This document shows positions 16,925 through 25,027 of a stretch of DNA of 32,343 nucleotides, in pieces. Location of the stretch: positions 1-32,343 of the forward strand of contig JAGVNX010000055.1 in NCBI GenBank assembly GCA_020053055.1. The letters run 5' to 3'. Each line of letters starts with the position of its first letter. Position 1 is the stretch's first letter. Source of the stretch: Candidatus Iainarchaeum sp. (GTDB lineage Archaea > Iainarchaeota > Iainarchaeia > Iainarchaeales > GCA-2688035). The position numbers were made by a program, and so were the translations under genes. Below the pieces are notes generated by a model. That model was not told the DNA's origin. It ran no database searches and saw only the letters and a list, made by a program, of their open reading frames with translations.

Positions 16925-17455
16925 TTGGAAGCAAAAAAAGCAATTGAAATCCTTGTTGTTTTTATGGTTATTGCCGGCATTGCCTGGTTTGTTATGCAGG
17001 CAGCAAAATCGCCAACTGTTGAATCAATTGAACAGCCCGATTTTGTTGATTCGGGAGTTTTGGAAGGCACAACATTGCCTGACAATACTCAGTTGTCACC
17101 AGAGCCTGCACTAAGCAGTGACTGCGAAAAAATTACTGATCCTGACAGAAAAGATTACTGTTTTTTTGCAGAAGCCGACGATTCCGGAACTGTTGAACCC
17201 TGCACAAAAATCAGTGACATTGCAGCAAGAAACAATTGTGTGAAAACTCTTGCTGTTGACAAGGCAAATACTTCTTTTTGCAATTACTCCGTAAGCGCTT
17301 TCAATCCGAATGACAATTCCAATGTAAAATATGCCTGTATTTCTGCTGTTGCAGAAGACCAGGCAGATGAAAAAATCTGCAACGAAATTCCAAAAACAGA
17401 CTGGAAAAACAAATGCCTTGAAATCGTTGCAAACTCCCTGCTTAGCCCAGCATAA
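16925..17455 (+). CDS. Membrane-anchored Cys-rich extracytoplasmic protein, unknown function
   Basis: TTG start after GGTGGTC; one TM (AIEILVVFMVIAGIAWFVMQ) then Cys-containing repeats (DCEKITDPDRKDYCFF, CTKISDIAARNNCVK, CNEIPKTDWKNKCLE). Confidence 0.65.
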   Translation: MEAKKAIEILVVFMVIAGIAWFVMQAAKSPTVESIEQPDFVDSGVLEGTTLPDNTQLSPEPALSSDCEKITDPDRKDYCFFAEADDSGTVEPCTKISDIAARNNCVKTLAVDKANTSFCNYSVSAFNPNDNSNVKYACISAVAEDQADEKICNEIPKTDWKNKCLEIVANSLLSPA

Positions 17456-17497
17456 GCTTTTTTGAAAAACAAAAAAAGTTGAAAGAGTTTTTTTTGT

Positions 17498-17779
17498 TCA
17501 GAGTTTGTAAATGTTATCGTGATGGTCAAAATCCAGAAACAGAATGAAATTCTTGTCTTTTTCGACTTTGAAGGTCAGGACAAAACTCTTGTCAATGTGT
17601 ACGCGTTTCTGGTCGCTCAAATCGTGCCGCAAGTTTTTGAAATGGTCAATTGTTTGCCAATCGCTTTGAACAATCTGCTCGGCTTTTTTCAAAACAATTT
17701 CATACCGCTTGCGGTCCTTTTTGAAAAGCGTGGACAGCTTTTCCTTTAACAAATCGCTGAAATCATATGAAAAAGGCAT
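17498..17779 (-). CDS. RelE/ParE-like toxin
   Basis: KLSTLFKKDRKRYEIVLKKAEQIVQSDWQTIDHFKNLRHDLSDQKRVHIDKSFVLTFKVEKDKNFILFLDFDHHDNIY; adjacent to antitoxin-like gene. Confidence 0.78.
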   Translation of the reverse strand: MPFSYDFSDLLKEKLSTLFKKDRKRYEIVLKKAEQIVQSDWQTIDHFKNLRHDLSDQKRVHIDKSFVLTFKVEKDKNFILFLDFDHHDNIYKL

Positions 17780-18034
17780 TCAGTTTCCTTCTATTTCGGA
17801 ACGCAACTGTTTTATAGTAGTGGCCCTATGGCCGTATTTTTTAAAGTGCGCTTCTTCTACAGCCAGAATCTTTTTGACATATTCAGGTTTAACTTCGAGT
17901 TCAATTTCATTCGAACCATACAATTCCACAAAACGGTTCAAGGCTTCACTCTTGTCTTTCAAATCATATTTGGCTTTGACCATAGAAAGCACCCGATTGG
18001 TATACTGATTCAGTTTTACCCGCGCATCAATCAT
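17780..18034 (-). CDS. DUF2683-like antitoxin
   Basis: MIDARVKLNQYTNRVLSMVKAKYDLKDKSEALNRFVELYGSNEIELEVKPEYVKKI; tandem with RelE-like toxin. Confidence 0.7.
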   Translation of the reverse strand: MIDARVKLNQYTNRVLSMVKAKYDLKDKSEALNRFVELYGSNEIELEVKPEYVKKILAVEEAHFKKYGHRATTIKQLRSEIEGN

Positions 18035-18036
18035 AT

Positions 18037-18282
18037 TTACACACCACATACACTCAATATACACATGAAATACACAACACTATAAAATCTTTTCTTTGAT
18101 GCCCAGCTGCCTTTTTGCGATTTTTGCATCAATTCTTTTAATTGTTTTTCAAAAAATTGTTGCAAAATTGACAACAGGTTTTGCACAAGGGGTTTTCTCG
18201 AAATGTCATGCGGATTGAAAACCCGGTAACGATTGCATTCCTTGCACTTGTATTGAATGTCCAGAATTGTATTCCAAGCCAT
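18037..18282 (-). CDS. Hypothetical small protein, single CxxC
   Basis: MAWNTILDIQYKCKECNRYRVFNPHDISRK...; overlaps promoter region of the TA pair. Confidence 0.35.
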   Translation of the reverse strand: MAWNTILDIQYKCKECNRYRVFNPHDISRKPLVQNLLSILQQFFEKQLKELMQKSQKGSWASKKRFYSVVYFMCILSVCGV

Positions 18283-18389
18283 GGCAATAATCCGTTTTTG
18301 AATAATAAAAAGGTTTTGTTATTTCGAACGGTTTTTAAAAACTGGTTTATTTATAGCAAAAGAGCGGGGCAAATTATAAATATTAGTTT

Positions 18390-19010
18390 ATGGCAACTAA
18401 TTGGCTGTATGACCGTGATTGTATGAAACCAGGAGAAAGACCTCCACAAAGAGGCATTGAAAAACGAATTTCACCATTGTCAGAAACAAGAGCTAAATTA
18501 ATTGTCAAAGGAACTATTAGGCCCCAAAATCTTGCCGAATTCGAAGCAGCAAAAGAATTTTTAGCCGGATTGGGAACGAAAAATTCTAGGCCAAGAGAAA
18601 TTGGAATGGCTAGGGTAAGTACCTTAAGACCACTTAAGAGGTATGAAAGAATGCCGGTGGTAAATGAGTGGATTGTAATAAGTGAAAAACTTTGTTTAGC
18701 TAGATTAAAGGTTCCTGTAACCGTTCTTCCCCCAAAAAATTCCTCTGAAATTGCCATGGATATCAAAATGGATTTGGTTGTTGAATTTGAACCTGGAAAA
18801 AAACTTCCAAAAGGCATTCACGAAAAATCGCTTTATGCACAAACCGTGGATGGAAAACACCAAGTAAGAATGGTTGGGTATGGAGTTGGAAATTTGAGTA
18901 TTGATGTTGAAAGAATTTTTAGTGGGGATCAACCCCGCCAAAAGCATTTTCCCGCAATTGTTATCCCGTGGAAAGTATTTGAAGGCAGTGAACCGACAAA
19001 AAAATATTGA
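18390..19010 (+). CDS. Hypothetical protein, 206 aa, no recognised family
   Basis: Long ORF with normal composition; TATA-like attataaata upstream. Confidence 0.65.
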   Translation: MATNWLYDRDCMKPGERPPQRGIEKRISPLSETRAKLIVKGTIRPQNLAEFEAAKEFLAGLGTKNSRPREIGMARVSTLRPLKRYERMPVVNEWIVISEKLCLARLKVPVTVLPPKNSSEIAMDIKMDLVVEFEPGKKLPKGIHEKSLYAQTVDGKHQVRMVGYGVGNLSIDVERIFSGDQPRQKHFPAIVIPWKVFEGSEPTKKY

Positions 19011-19215
19011 TTTTTTAAACAAGCGCTGTAACCCATAAAAACGGCAATTTTTGTCTCTGGAAGTTTTAAAAAAGCTCGTTATTTTAACAAAATAATTTCC
19101 TTGTTTACTCTATCAACCACTCGATTGCAGGTTTGGCATTCCTGTATCAATTGCAGGCACGATTCCTTGTTTTTTTTGTGAACCAATGCGCCTTTTTCGG
19201 AATTCGATTTTTGCA

Positions 19216-19557
19216 TCAAAGTAGTTTCAAGTGCCCGATAAAAGCGTCAATTTCTTTTTCTTCTGCTGGCCCTATTCCAATGCAGGTTGCTTCTCCGGGC
19301 TCGATTTGCGTCAGGCCCGCATCCTTAATCAGGGCTGTTGGAAATTTTTTCTTTAATTTTTCAAACAATTCGAATAATTCTTTTTTTGAAGCGATTTTTA
19401 AGACAACTTTTTTCATTCCCGATGCGCGCCATTCTGCAACATTATTTTGATTTGTTTTCAGCATTGCTTCTATGCTTGCATGGGCGCATTGGGCGCAGGT
19501 TTTTCCTTTTCCCATTTTTAAGTCTGTTCTTACAACAATTGCCTGTTTAAGTGGCAT
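19216..19557 (-). CDS. pth2: Peptidyl-tRNA hydrolase 2
   Basis: LKQAIVVRTDLKMGKGKTCAQCAHASIEAMLKT...LIKDAGLTQIEPGEATCIGIGPAEEKEIDAFIGHLKLL. Confidence 0.95.
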   Translation of the reverse strand: MPLKQAIVVRTDLKMGKGKTCAQCAHASIEAMLKTNQNNVAEWRASGMKKVVLKIASKKELFELFEKLKKKFPTALIKDAGLTQIEPGEATCIGIGPAEEKEIDAFIGHLKLL

Positions 19558-19621
19558 GCAATCACCATTACAAATAAATATCTGATAATCTTATATTTAA
19601 GAATAGGAATAGTGAATAAAA

Positions 19622-20227
19622 ATGGATTTTAAGGCGCAATCGTCTCCCGAATATCTTCTGGTTTTTGTTTCGATTATGGTGCTTCTTATTACCGCGGTTT
19701 CGGTTTTTTTTGTTGTTTTGTCGCCAAAGCTTGCTTGTTATTCAAGCGACCCAAAAATAATAGTTGAAAATTATGCTCTGCCTTATTCAAAAAATTATGC
19801 CCTTGCAGTTTGCCCAAACGGCTCGTGTAATATTTGGGGTTATCTTTACACTGGCGATACTTCTGGAAAAATGACACTGAAAAATTTAACTGGGGAAACA
19901 ATTTTTGTTGTGGGCGTAGAACCTGACAATAAAAGCTATTCCAGCCAGCAATATCCAAGCTGCATGTTTGTACAGCTTTTTGTGCCATATTATATTAATG
20001 GGCAGAGTTATAACAGAATCAATGGCGGCAACAGCATTCAAATCGCGTCAGGAAACAATATCATAATCAATAACCTGTTTTTGAGCCAGGAAGCTTTGGG
20101 ATTAGGCTGCAAAGCAGATGATTTTCCATATCCTGCAGTTTATTCTTTTGCATTGACTTATGAGGGCAAAGCTGCGCGCCAGCAGACAGTAAAAATAACG
20201 TGTGAAGGGTTTCCTGAAAAAAACTAG
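19622..20227 (+). CDS. Class III signal peptide pilin-like secreted protein
   Basis: MDFKAQSSPEYLLVFVSIMVLLITAVSVFFVV N-terminus; extracellular polar remainder with several Cys. Confidence 0.75.
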   Translation: MDFKAQSSPEYLLVFVSIMVLLITAVSVFFVVLSPKLACYSSDPKIIVENYALPYSKNYALAVCPNGSCNIWGYLYTGDTSGKMTLKNLTGETIFVVGVEPDNKSYSSQQYPSCMFVQLFVPYYINGQSYNRINGGNSIQIASGNNIIINNLFLSQEALGLGCKADDFPYPAVYSFALTYEGKAARQQTVKITCEGFPEKN

Positions 20228-20880
20228 TTTTTTCCAAAATGCTTTTCTTTATAATATTTAATTAGTTTTTTGGCTTCTGGAATGCAGTTTTTGTCACTGA
20301 TTCCTATTTTTGTTCTTTTTTGGATGTCTTCAAAAGTTTTTGCGCCTTCAAGGACTGCTTCTTCAATGTCCTTGTTTGTGATTTTCAATGCCTTGTCAAT
20401 GATTTTTGTTTCCTTTTCTGTTATCCTGTCAAATTGTTTTGTTTTTCTGAAATAATCGTTGATTGCTTCTCTCAAGGCTTTGTCTCCAAGCACAGAGCAA
20501 TGCACTTTTCTTTCCGGCAATCCGCCTAACCTGTTCATAATGTCTTTTGGAGCCAGTTTCAAGGCATTTTCCAGTTTCATTCCTTTTTTTTCAGTAACCA
20601 TTACTGTTAACATTGAAGTTGAAGCTATCGCAGAGGCGCACCCGAACGTTTGGAATTTGCATTCCTTGATGCGGTCTGTTTTTTTGTCAACTTTAATCCA
20701 AATGCGCATAATATCCCCGCAAGCCGGGCTTCCCACTTGGCCAACTCCGTCTGCCTTGTATTTTTTTGCTTCTGCCTTGTTTTTGAAAATGTTTCTTGGA
20801 TTAAAAAAATGGTCTTTGACTTTTTCGGAATAAAACCAGCCTTCGCTTCCAACAACATCCGGCCTGAATCCGTGTTTCAA
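20224..20880 (-). CDS. iscU: IscU/NifU-type Fe-S scaffold with degenerate C-terminal BFD-like domain
   Basis: FNPRNIFKNKAE...GSPACGDIMRIWIKVD...ECKFQTFGCASAIASTSMLTVMV...KVHCSVLGDKAL; TTG start after GGTGA. Confidence 0.88.
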   Translation of the reverse strand: MKHGFRPDVVGSEGWFYSEKVKDHFFNPRNIFKNKAEAKKYKADGVGQVGSPACGDIMRIWIKVDKKTDRIKECKFQTFGCASAIASTSMLTVMVTEKKGMKLENALKLAPKDIMNRLGGLPERKVHCSVLGDKALREAINDYFRKTKQFDRITEKETKIIDKALKITNKDIEEAVLEGAKTFEDIQKRTKIGISDKNCIPEAKKLIKYYKEKHFGKN

Positions 20881-20890
20881 AATTTCACCT

Positions 20891-22069
20891 TCACAACCCG
20901 ATTTCTTTTTTGCTTAATTCAACAGGGCTTAATTTTCTTAATTTTTCAATAATTTTCGGCAATTTTTTTATTACCGCATCAATGTCTTTTTTTGTTGTTT
21001 TTTTGCCAAGGGAAAATCTTATTGAGCCATGGGCAACTTCATAAGGCATTCCTATTCCCAAAACAACATGGCTCGGCTCCAAAGAATGCGAAGTGCAAGC
21101 GCTTCCAGTGCTTGCAAAAATCCCTTCCCTGTCCAAATGCAATAAAATTGCTTCTCCCTCAACATTCAAAAAAGCAATTGAAGCATTATTTGGGAGCCTT
21201 TTTTGAGGATGCCCAAGCAAAACGCTTTTGGGAATTTTTTTCATTAAGCTCTTAATCAAATAATCCCTTAATTTAACCAATCTGGCAGATTCTTTTTTCC
21301 GTTCCTTTTGAGCTAATTCAAGCGCTGTTGCCAATCCGACTATGCCCGCAACATTTTCAGTTCCTGCCCTTAATCCAAATTCCTGTGAACCGCCGTGAAT
21401 CAATGGTTCCAAAGGAGTTCCTTTTTTTACAAACAAAAGCCCTGTTCCTTTCAAGGCATAAATTTTGCTTCCATTAATTGTCATCAAGTCAACGCCTAAT
21501 TTTTGCACATCAATTTTTTCAAGGCCTGCTGCCTGGCAGGCATCAGTGTGAAACAAAACATTGTGCTTTTTTGCAATCTCCGCAATTTCCTTTATCGGTT
21601 GGATTGTGCCAATCTCGTTGTTTGCATACATTATTGAAATCAAAATAGTGTCTTTTCTTATTGAATTTTCCAGTTGCTTCAAATCCACAATTCCAAATTT
21701 ATCTACGCCCAAATAAGTTATTTCAAAGCCCTGCTTCTCGAGCCATTCGCAGGGGCGCAGGACTGCATGATGCTCTGTTTTCTGCGTAATAATGTGCCTG
21801 CCTTTTTTTTCCAGGGCAAAAGCAATTCCTTTCAAGGCCAGATTGCAGGATTCTGTTCCGCTTCCTGTAAAAACAATTTCTTCCGGCAGGCAATTCAAAA
21901 CTTTTGCGGTTTTTTCCCGTGCAGAATCAAGCGCTTTTCTTGCTTCAAGCCCGATTGAATGAAAGCTCCCAGGATTCCCAAAATTTTTGTCAAAAAAAGG
22001 CAGAATTGCCTTTTTCACTTCCGGCCTAACATAAGTAGTGGCAGCATGGTCCAAATAAATTTTTTTCAT
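20891..22069 (-). CDS. iscS: Cysteine desulfurase IscS/NifS
   Basis: IYLDHAATTYVRPEV, GSGTESCNLALKG, HHAVLRPCEWLE, FHTDACQAAG, INGSKIYALKGTG, STGSACTSHSLEPSHVV. Confidence 0.96.
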   Translation of the reverse strand: MKKIYLDHAATTYVRPEVKKAILPFFDKNFGNPGSFHSIGLEARKALDSAREKTAKVLNCLPEEIVFTGSGTESCNLALKGIAFALEKKGRHIITQKTEHHAVLRPCEWLEKQGFEITYLGVDKFGIVDLKQLENSIRKDTILISIMYANNEIGTIQPIKEIAEIAKKHNVLFHTDACQAAGLEKIDVQKLGVDLMTINGSKIYALKGTGLLFVKKGTPLEPLIHGGSQEFGLRAGTENVAGIVGLATALELAQKERKKESARLVKLRDYLIKSLMKKIPKSVLLGHPQKRLPNNASIAFLNVEGEAILLHLDREGIFASTGSACTSHSLEPSHVVLGIGMPYEVAHGSIRFSLGKKTTKKDIDAVIKKLPKIIEKLRKLSPVELSKKEIGL

Positions 22070-22095
22070 TCAATTGCCCCCGCATTCTAAAGAAT

Positions 22096-22428
22096 TCAAC
22101 CCATTTTCCTGCATTTGTTCCTGCAGTTCTGCTGAAAATGCTTTTCCATTACGCTCAAAAACGCAGGAGTTCCTGGCTTTGCATTTCCAACAACGTTTGA
22201 CAAAGATTTGTTCAAATTGTAAATCCTTTCCTTTCCTCTTGCAATGGAAGAAACAAAATTGCATTCTTTCAATTCGGCAAGGGCATGGCTTACTGTGCTC
22301 TGGGTGGCGCCGGTTTTTCCAACAATTAATTGCACGCTCTTCGGGCTTTCAGCAAGCGCGGAAAGAATCTTTATCCGCAGGTCATTCCCCAAAGTTTCAA
22401 AGCACAAATGGTAAGGCGCAGATTTCAA
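22096..22428 (-). CDS. ArsR-type winged-helix transcriptional regulator
   Basis: CFETLGNDLRIKILSALAESPKSVQLIVGKTGATQSTVSHALAELKECNFVSSIARGKERIYNL. Track start 22473; GGTGGTTTT-TTG start at 22428 fits SD and TATA spacing better. Confidence 0.85.
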   Translation of the reverse strand: MKSAPYHLCFETLGNDLRIKILSALAESPKSVQLIVGKTGATQSTVSHALAELKECNFVSSIARGKERIYNLNKSLSNVVGNAKPGTPAFLSVMEKHFQQNCRNKCRKMG

Positions 22429-22440
22429 AAAACCACCCTT

Positions 22441-22477
22441 TATGAACCGCAGTTCATATGAATGAAGATTCATATAT
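22441..22477 (-). promoter_or_regulatory. Tandem palindromic operator upstream of ArsR-type gene
   Basis: TATGAACCGCAGTTCATA and overlapping ATATGAATGAAGATTCATAT; TATA-like TTTAAATATAT adjacent. Confidence 0.7.
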
Positions 22478-22610
22478 ATTTAAAAAGCATGCTGTGTTTC
22501 GCGAGTTTTTGCTTTTGGGCTGGCATTCTAAATTTTTATTTTTTCTTAATCCGCGTGTTTTTTTCGGGCTGCAAAACCTTTTTATAGCCAATTTGCGTTA
22601 TTTTTTAAAT

Positions 22611-22970
22611 ATGGCTGCGAGAAAATCTGCCGGAACAAGCATCCGAAAAACAGAAAGCGGGCAGCTTGAGTGGACAATGCGAGACCCTGAAAGAAAGCCA
22701 AAATGGCTTTTTTCCAAAAGCGGAAAAAGAATTAACTCTGCCTTGAAGATTGCCGGCTTGATTTTAAGGGAATTTAAGGAACATCCTTGGATAAAAGCAC
22801 ATCCCGGCATTATTAAGGCTTGTGCGGATTTTTTAAATGACCCTGACCCAATGCATACAGCGCGAAATGAAAAAAATGCGCGTGTAATTTTTGATGCAAT
22901 AAGGCAAATTAAAAAAAAGCCACGGGACGCCAGAGGGCAACGCCTGTTTGGTTTTGAAAGCCAGTTTTAA
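22611..22970 (+). CDS. Hypothetical basic protein, 119 aa
   Basis: MAARKSAGTSIRKTESGQLEWTMRDPERKPKWLFSKSGKRINSALK...; TATA-like motif upstream; start inside longer track ORF. Confidence 0.65.
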   Translation: MAARKSAGTSIRKTESGQLEWTMRDPERKPKWLFSKSGKRINSALKIAGLILREFKEHPWIKAHPGIIKACADFLNDPDPMHTARNEKNARVIFDAIRQIKKKPRDARGQRLFGFESQF

Positions 22971-23066
22971 TGCCCTTTAGCGGAAATTTGCCTGCGGCAG
23001 CTTAAAAAAGGATTTGCTTTTTTTAATTCATGCGCAGAACAAAGGGTTGCCTGAAAGGCGGAATTT

Positions 23067-24167
23067 ATGGAAAATATCAATAATGTAATCAAAGAGGCCG
23101 TTTCAAGCATTCAACGCCTTGATGCGAAGAGAAGCTCTTTTGCAAAAAAAATTTTTCCCTTTTTAAAAAAAGACCTTGCGAGTTTTTCTTCAGAAGAACT
23201 GCTGGAAGAAAAGATTGTTTTTTCCGTGAAAAAAATTCCCCTTGATTGCAAGGTTGCAGGTGTTGATTCCGGCTTTGTCAGCAAAGAATTTTTGGCGCTT
23301 GATTTGACTCTTGTCAGGGGGGTGGGAGTTGTTTTTGATTACAAGGATAACAAGGTTGCCAAAGCAAATTATTATCCAAATTTTTTTTCTTTTCCAACGC
23401 CGTATCTTTCCAACAGGGCTCTTGAGCTTGACGAGTTTGCCTGTTCCAAAAGCATCCGCAGGCTGCTTGTTGAAATTGGAATTGCAAAACAAATTATTGA
23501 AACACACAAGCCGCAGTTTTGTTTTTTGGATGGCAGCATTGTTCCCCAGTATCCCGACAAGCCGCGCAGCGATTCCACAATAAAAGATTTTTACCATGAA
23601 TTGATTGGTGCTTTTCAGGATTTGTACAAAACAGCTGAAAAAAACAATTGCATTTTAATAGGCTGCGTTGAGGATTCCAGAGGAAGCAGGTTCAGAAGCA
23701 TTTTGCAGGAAGAAATTCTTGCAAAAGAAAACATTGTTTCAAAAGACCTTGATGATTGTTACGATTCAATTCTGCTCGATTATCTCCTTAAAGAGGGAGA
23801 GCGCAGCATGGCTTTTAAGTATTCTCCTGATATCCAGAAACACCCTGTTTTAATGGATTTTGACAAAAAATTTGCAGAACAGGTTCATGCTTTTTACATT
23901 AAGCCGGTTTCCCTTGACAGGCCTATGAGAATTGAGTTTCTTCACAATTCACAAAACGATTTTTCAGAATTTGTAAATCAAATTGCAGGAATTGCTTATT
24001 CTCTTTCCTGCCTTCACAGGGAATATGCGTATCCAAGCATTCTCATAGAAGCAGATTTGCATGCCCGCTTAAAGCCTGAAGAAATTGAAACAGTTTACCA
24101 AAAAATTTTAGATAAGTTAGGCAGAAGTGTTAATATCAGGATGAGAAGAAGCAACAGGCCTTTTTGA
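23067..24167 (+). CDS. nurA: NurA-domain DNA repair nuclease
   Basis: CKVAGVDSGFVSKEFLALDLTLVRGVGVVFDY; FCFLDGSIVPQYPDKPRS; SRGSRF; C-terminal PSILIEADLHARLKPEEIE; near herA. Confidence 0.88.
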   Translation: MENINNVIKEAVSSIQRLDAKRSSFAKKIFPFLKKDLASFSSEELLEEKIVFSVKKIPLDCKVAGVDSGFVSKEFLALDLTLVRGVGVVFDYKDNKVAKANYYPNFFSFPTPYLSNRALELDEFACSKSIRRLLVEIGIAKQIIETHKPQFCFLDGSIVPQYPDKPRSDSTIKDFYHELIGAFQDLYKTAEKNNCILIGCVEDSRGSRFRSILQEEILAKENIVSKDLDDCYDSILLDYLLKEGERSMAFKYSPDIQKHPVLMDFDKKFAEQVHAFYIKPVSLDRPMRIEFLHNSQNDFSEFVNQIAGIAYSLSCLHREYAYPSILIEADLHARLKPEEIETVYQKILDKLGRSVNIRMRRSNRPF

Positions 24168-24168
24168 A

Positions 24169-24240
24169 GCCAGCCTTTTCTTAAAAAAGAAAAGCCTGGG
24201 GAAAAGAAGCTTTGCATAGGCTATTTTGAAAAAAGGTGAA
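24169..24240 (+). repeat. Palindromic repeat family, copy D
   Basis: AGCCTTTTCTTAAAAAAGAAAAGCCTGGGGAAAAGAAGCTTTGCATAGGCTATTTTGAAAAAAGG, ends at the SD of the next gene. Confidence 0.7.
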
Positions 24241-24244
24241 GAAA

Positions 24245-24790
24245 ATGTTTGCGAGAAAGCCAGTTGAGATTGATTCAAGAAACAGGATTTTTATTTCTTC
24301 TAGGCCAAAAGACGAGGGCGATATGAAAGAAATCGTAAAACTGGGAATAAAAAAAGTGGTTATGTTTGGTCTTCTGACATCTGAGGAGCATTATGAGGAG
24401 CATTGGCTTCAAGAAAAAGGCATTAAAGTTGAGATTGTAAACATAAACCTTGTTGAAGATGAGCGTCCTTTAAGGTCTATTATTTTGCGGGCATTGTCCA
24501 AATTGGAAAAAGGCACTCTTATGCATTGTTATGGAGGGCAAACCGCACAAATAGCAGCCATGTGTTATTTTGTCAGGAAGGGCTTAACGCCTGAACAGGC
24601 AATTGCGCGTGTTGAAAGCCGCCTCAAAGCTGAAAAAGTCGATGTCATACATATTACGCCAGATGAGGCAAGACTAATATCTGATTTTCAAAAGCCTGGG
24701 GCTTGGAAAAAACCAATTACGCGTGCGCAAATTCGTTTTCGCTTGGCGCAGAAAAAATGGAGGCCAAGAAAAACAAAAAGGTGGGTTTGA
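24245..24790 (+). CDS. Dual-specificity/tyrosine phosphatase-like fold with altered P-loop (putative pseudophosphatase)
   Basis: TLMHCYGGQTAQIAAMCYFVRKGLTPEQAIARV resembles HC(x)5R motif and following helix, but Arg is absent. Confidence 0.6.
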   Translation: MFARKPVEIDSRNRIFISSRPKDEGDMKEIVKLGIKKVVMFGLLTSEEHYEEHWLQEKGIKVEIVNINLVEDERPLRSIILRALSKLEKGTLMHCYGGQTAQIAAMCYFVRKGLTPEQAIARVESRLKAEKVDVIHITPDEARLISDFQKPGAWKKPITRAQIRFRLAQKKWRPRKTKRWV

Positions 24791-24990
24791 TGCCAGAAAA
24801 ATTGAAAAAGATTTGTTCGCAGTGCGGTTCTGAAAATTTGAAGCCCGCTGTTACTCCTTGGAAGGCGCAGGCAGCTGCTTTCGGGCAGTACAAGTGCATG
24901 AACTGCGGCTTTGAGGGAATTGCAATTCTTGCTAATGAAAAATCAGCAGAAAAAATCAGGAAAGAATTAAAAGCAAGAATTGGGAATTAA
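24790..24990 (+). CDS. Small zinc-ribbon protein
   Basis: MPEKLKKICSQCGSENLKPAVTPWKAQAAAFGQYKCMNCGFEGIAIL; ATG overlaps the upstream TGA. Confidence 0.75.
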   Translation: MPEKLKKICSQCGSENLKPAVTPWKAQAAAFGQYKCMNCGFEGIAILANEKSAEKIRKELKARIGN

Positions 24991-25027
24991 TAAAAAATGA
25001 TTTGTTAAAAATTGAGTTGGTGATTTT

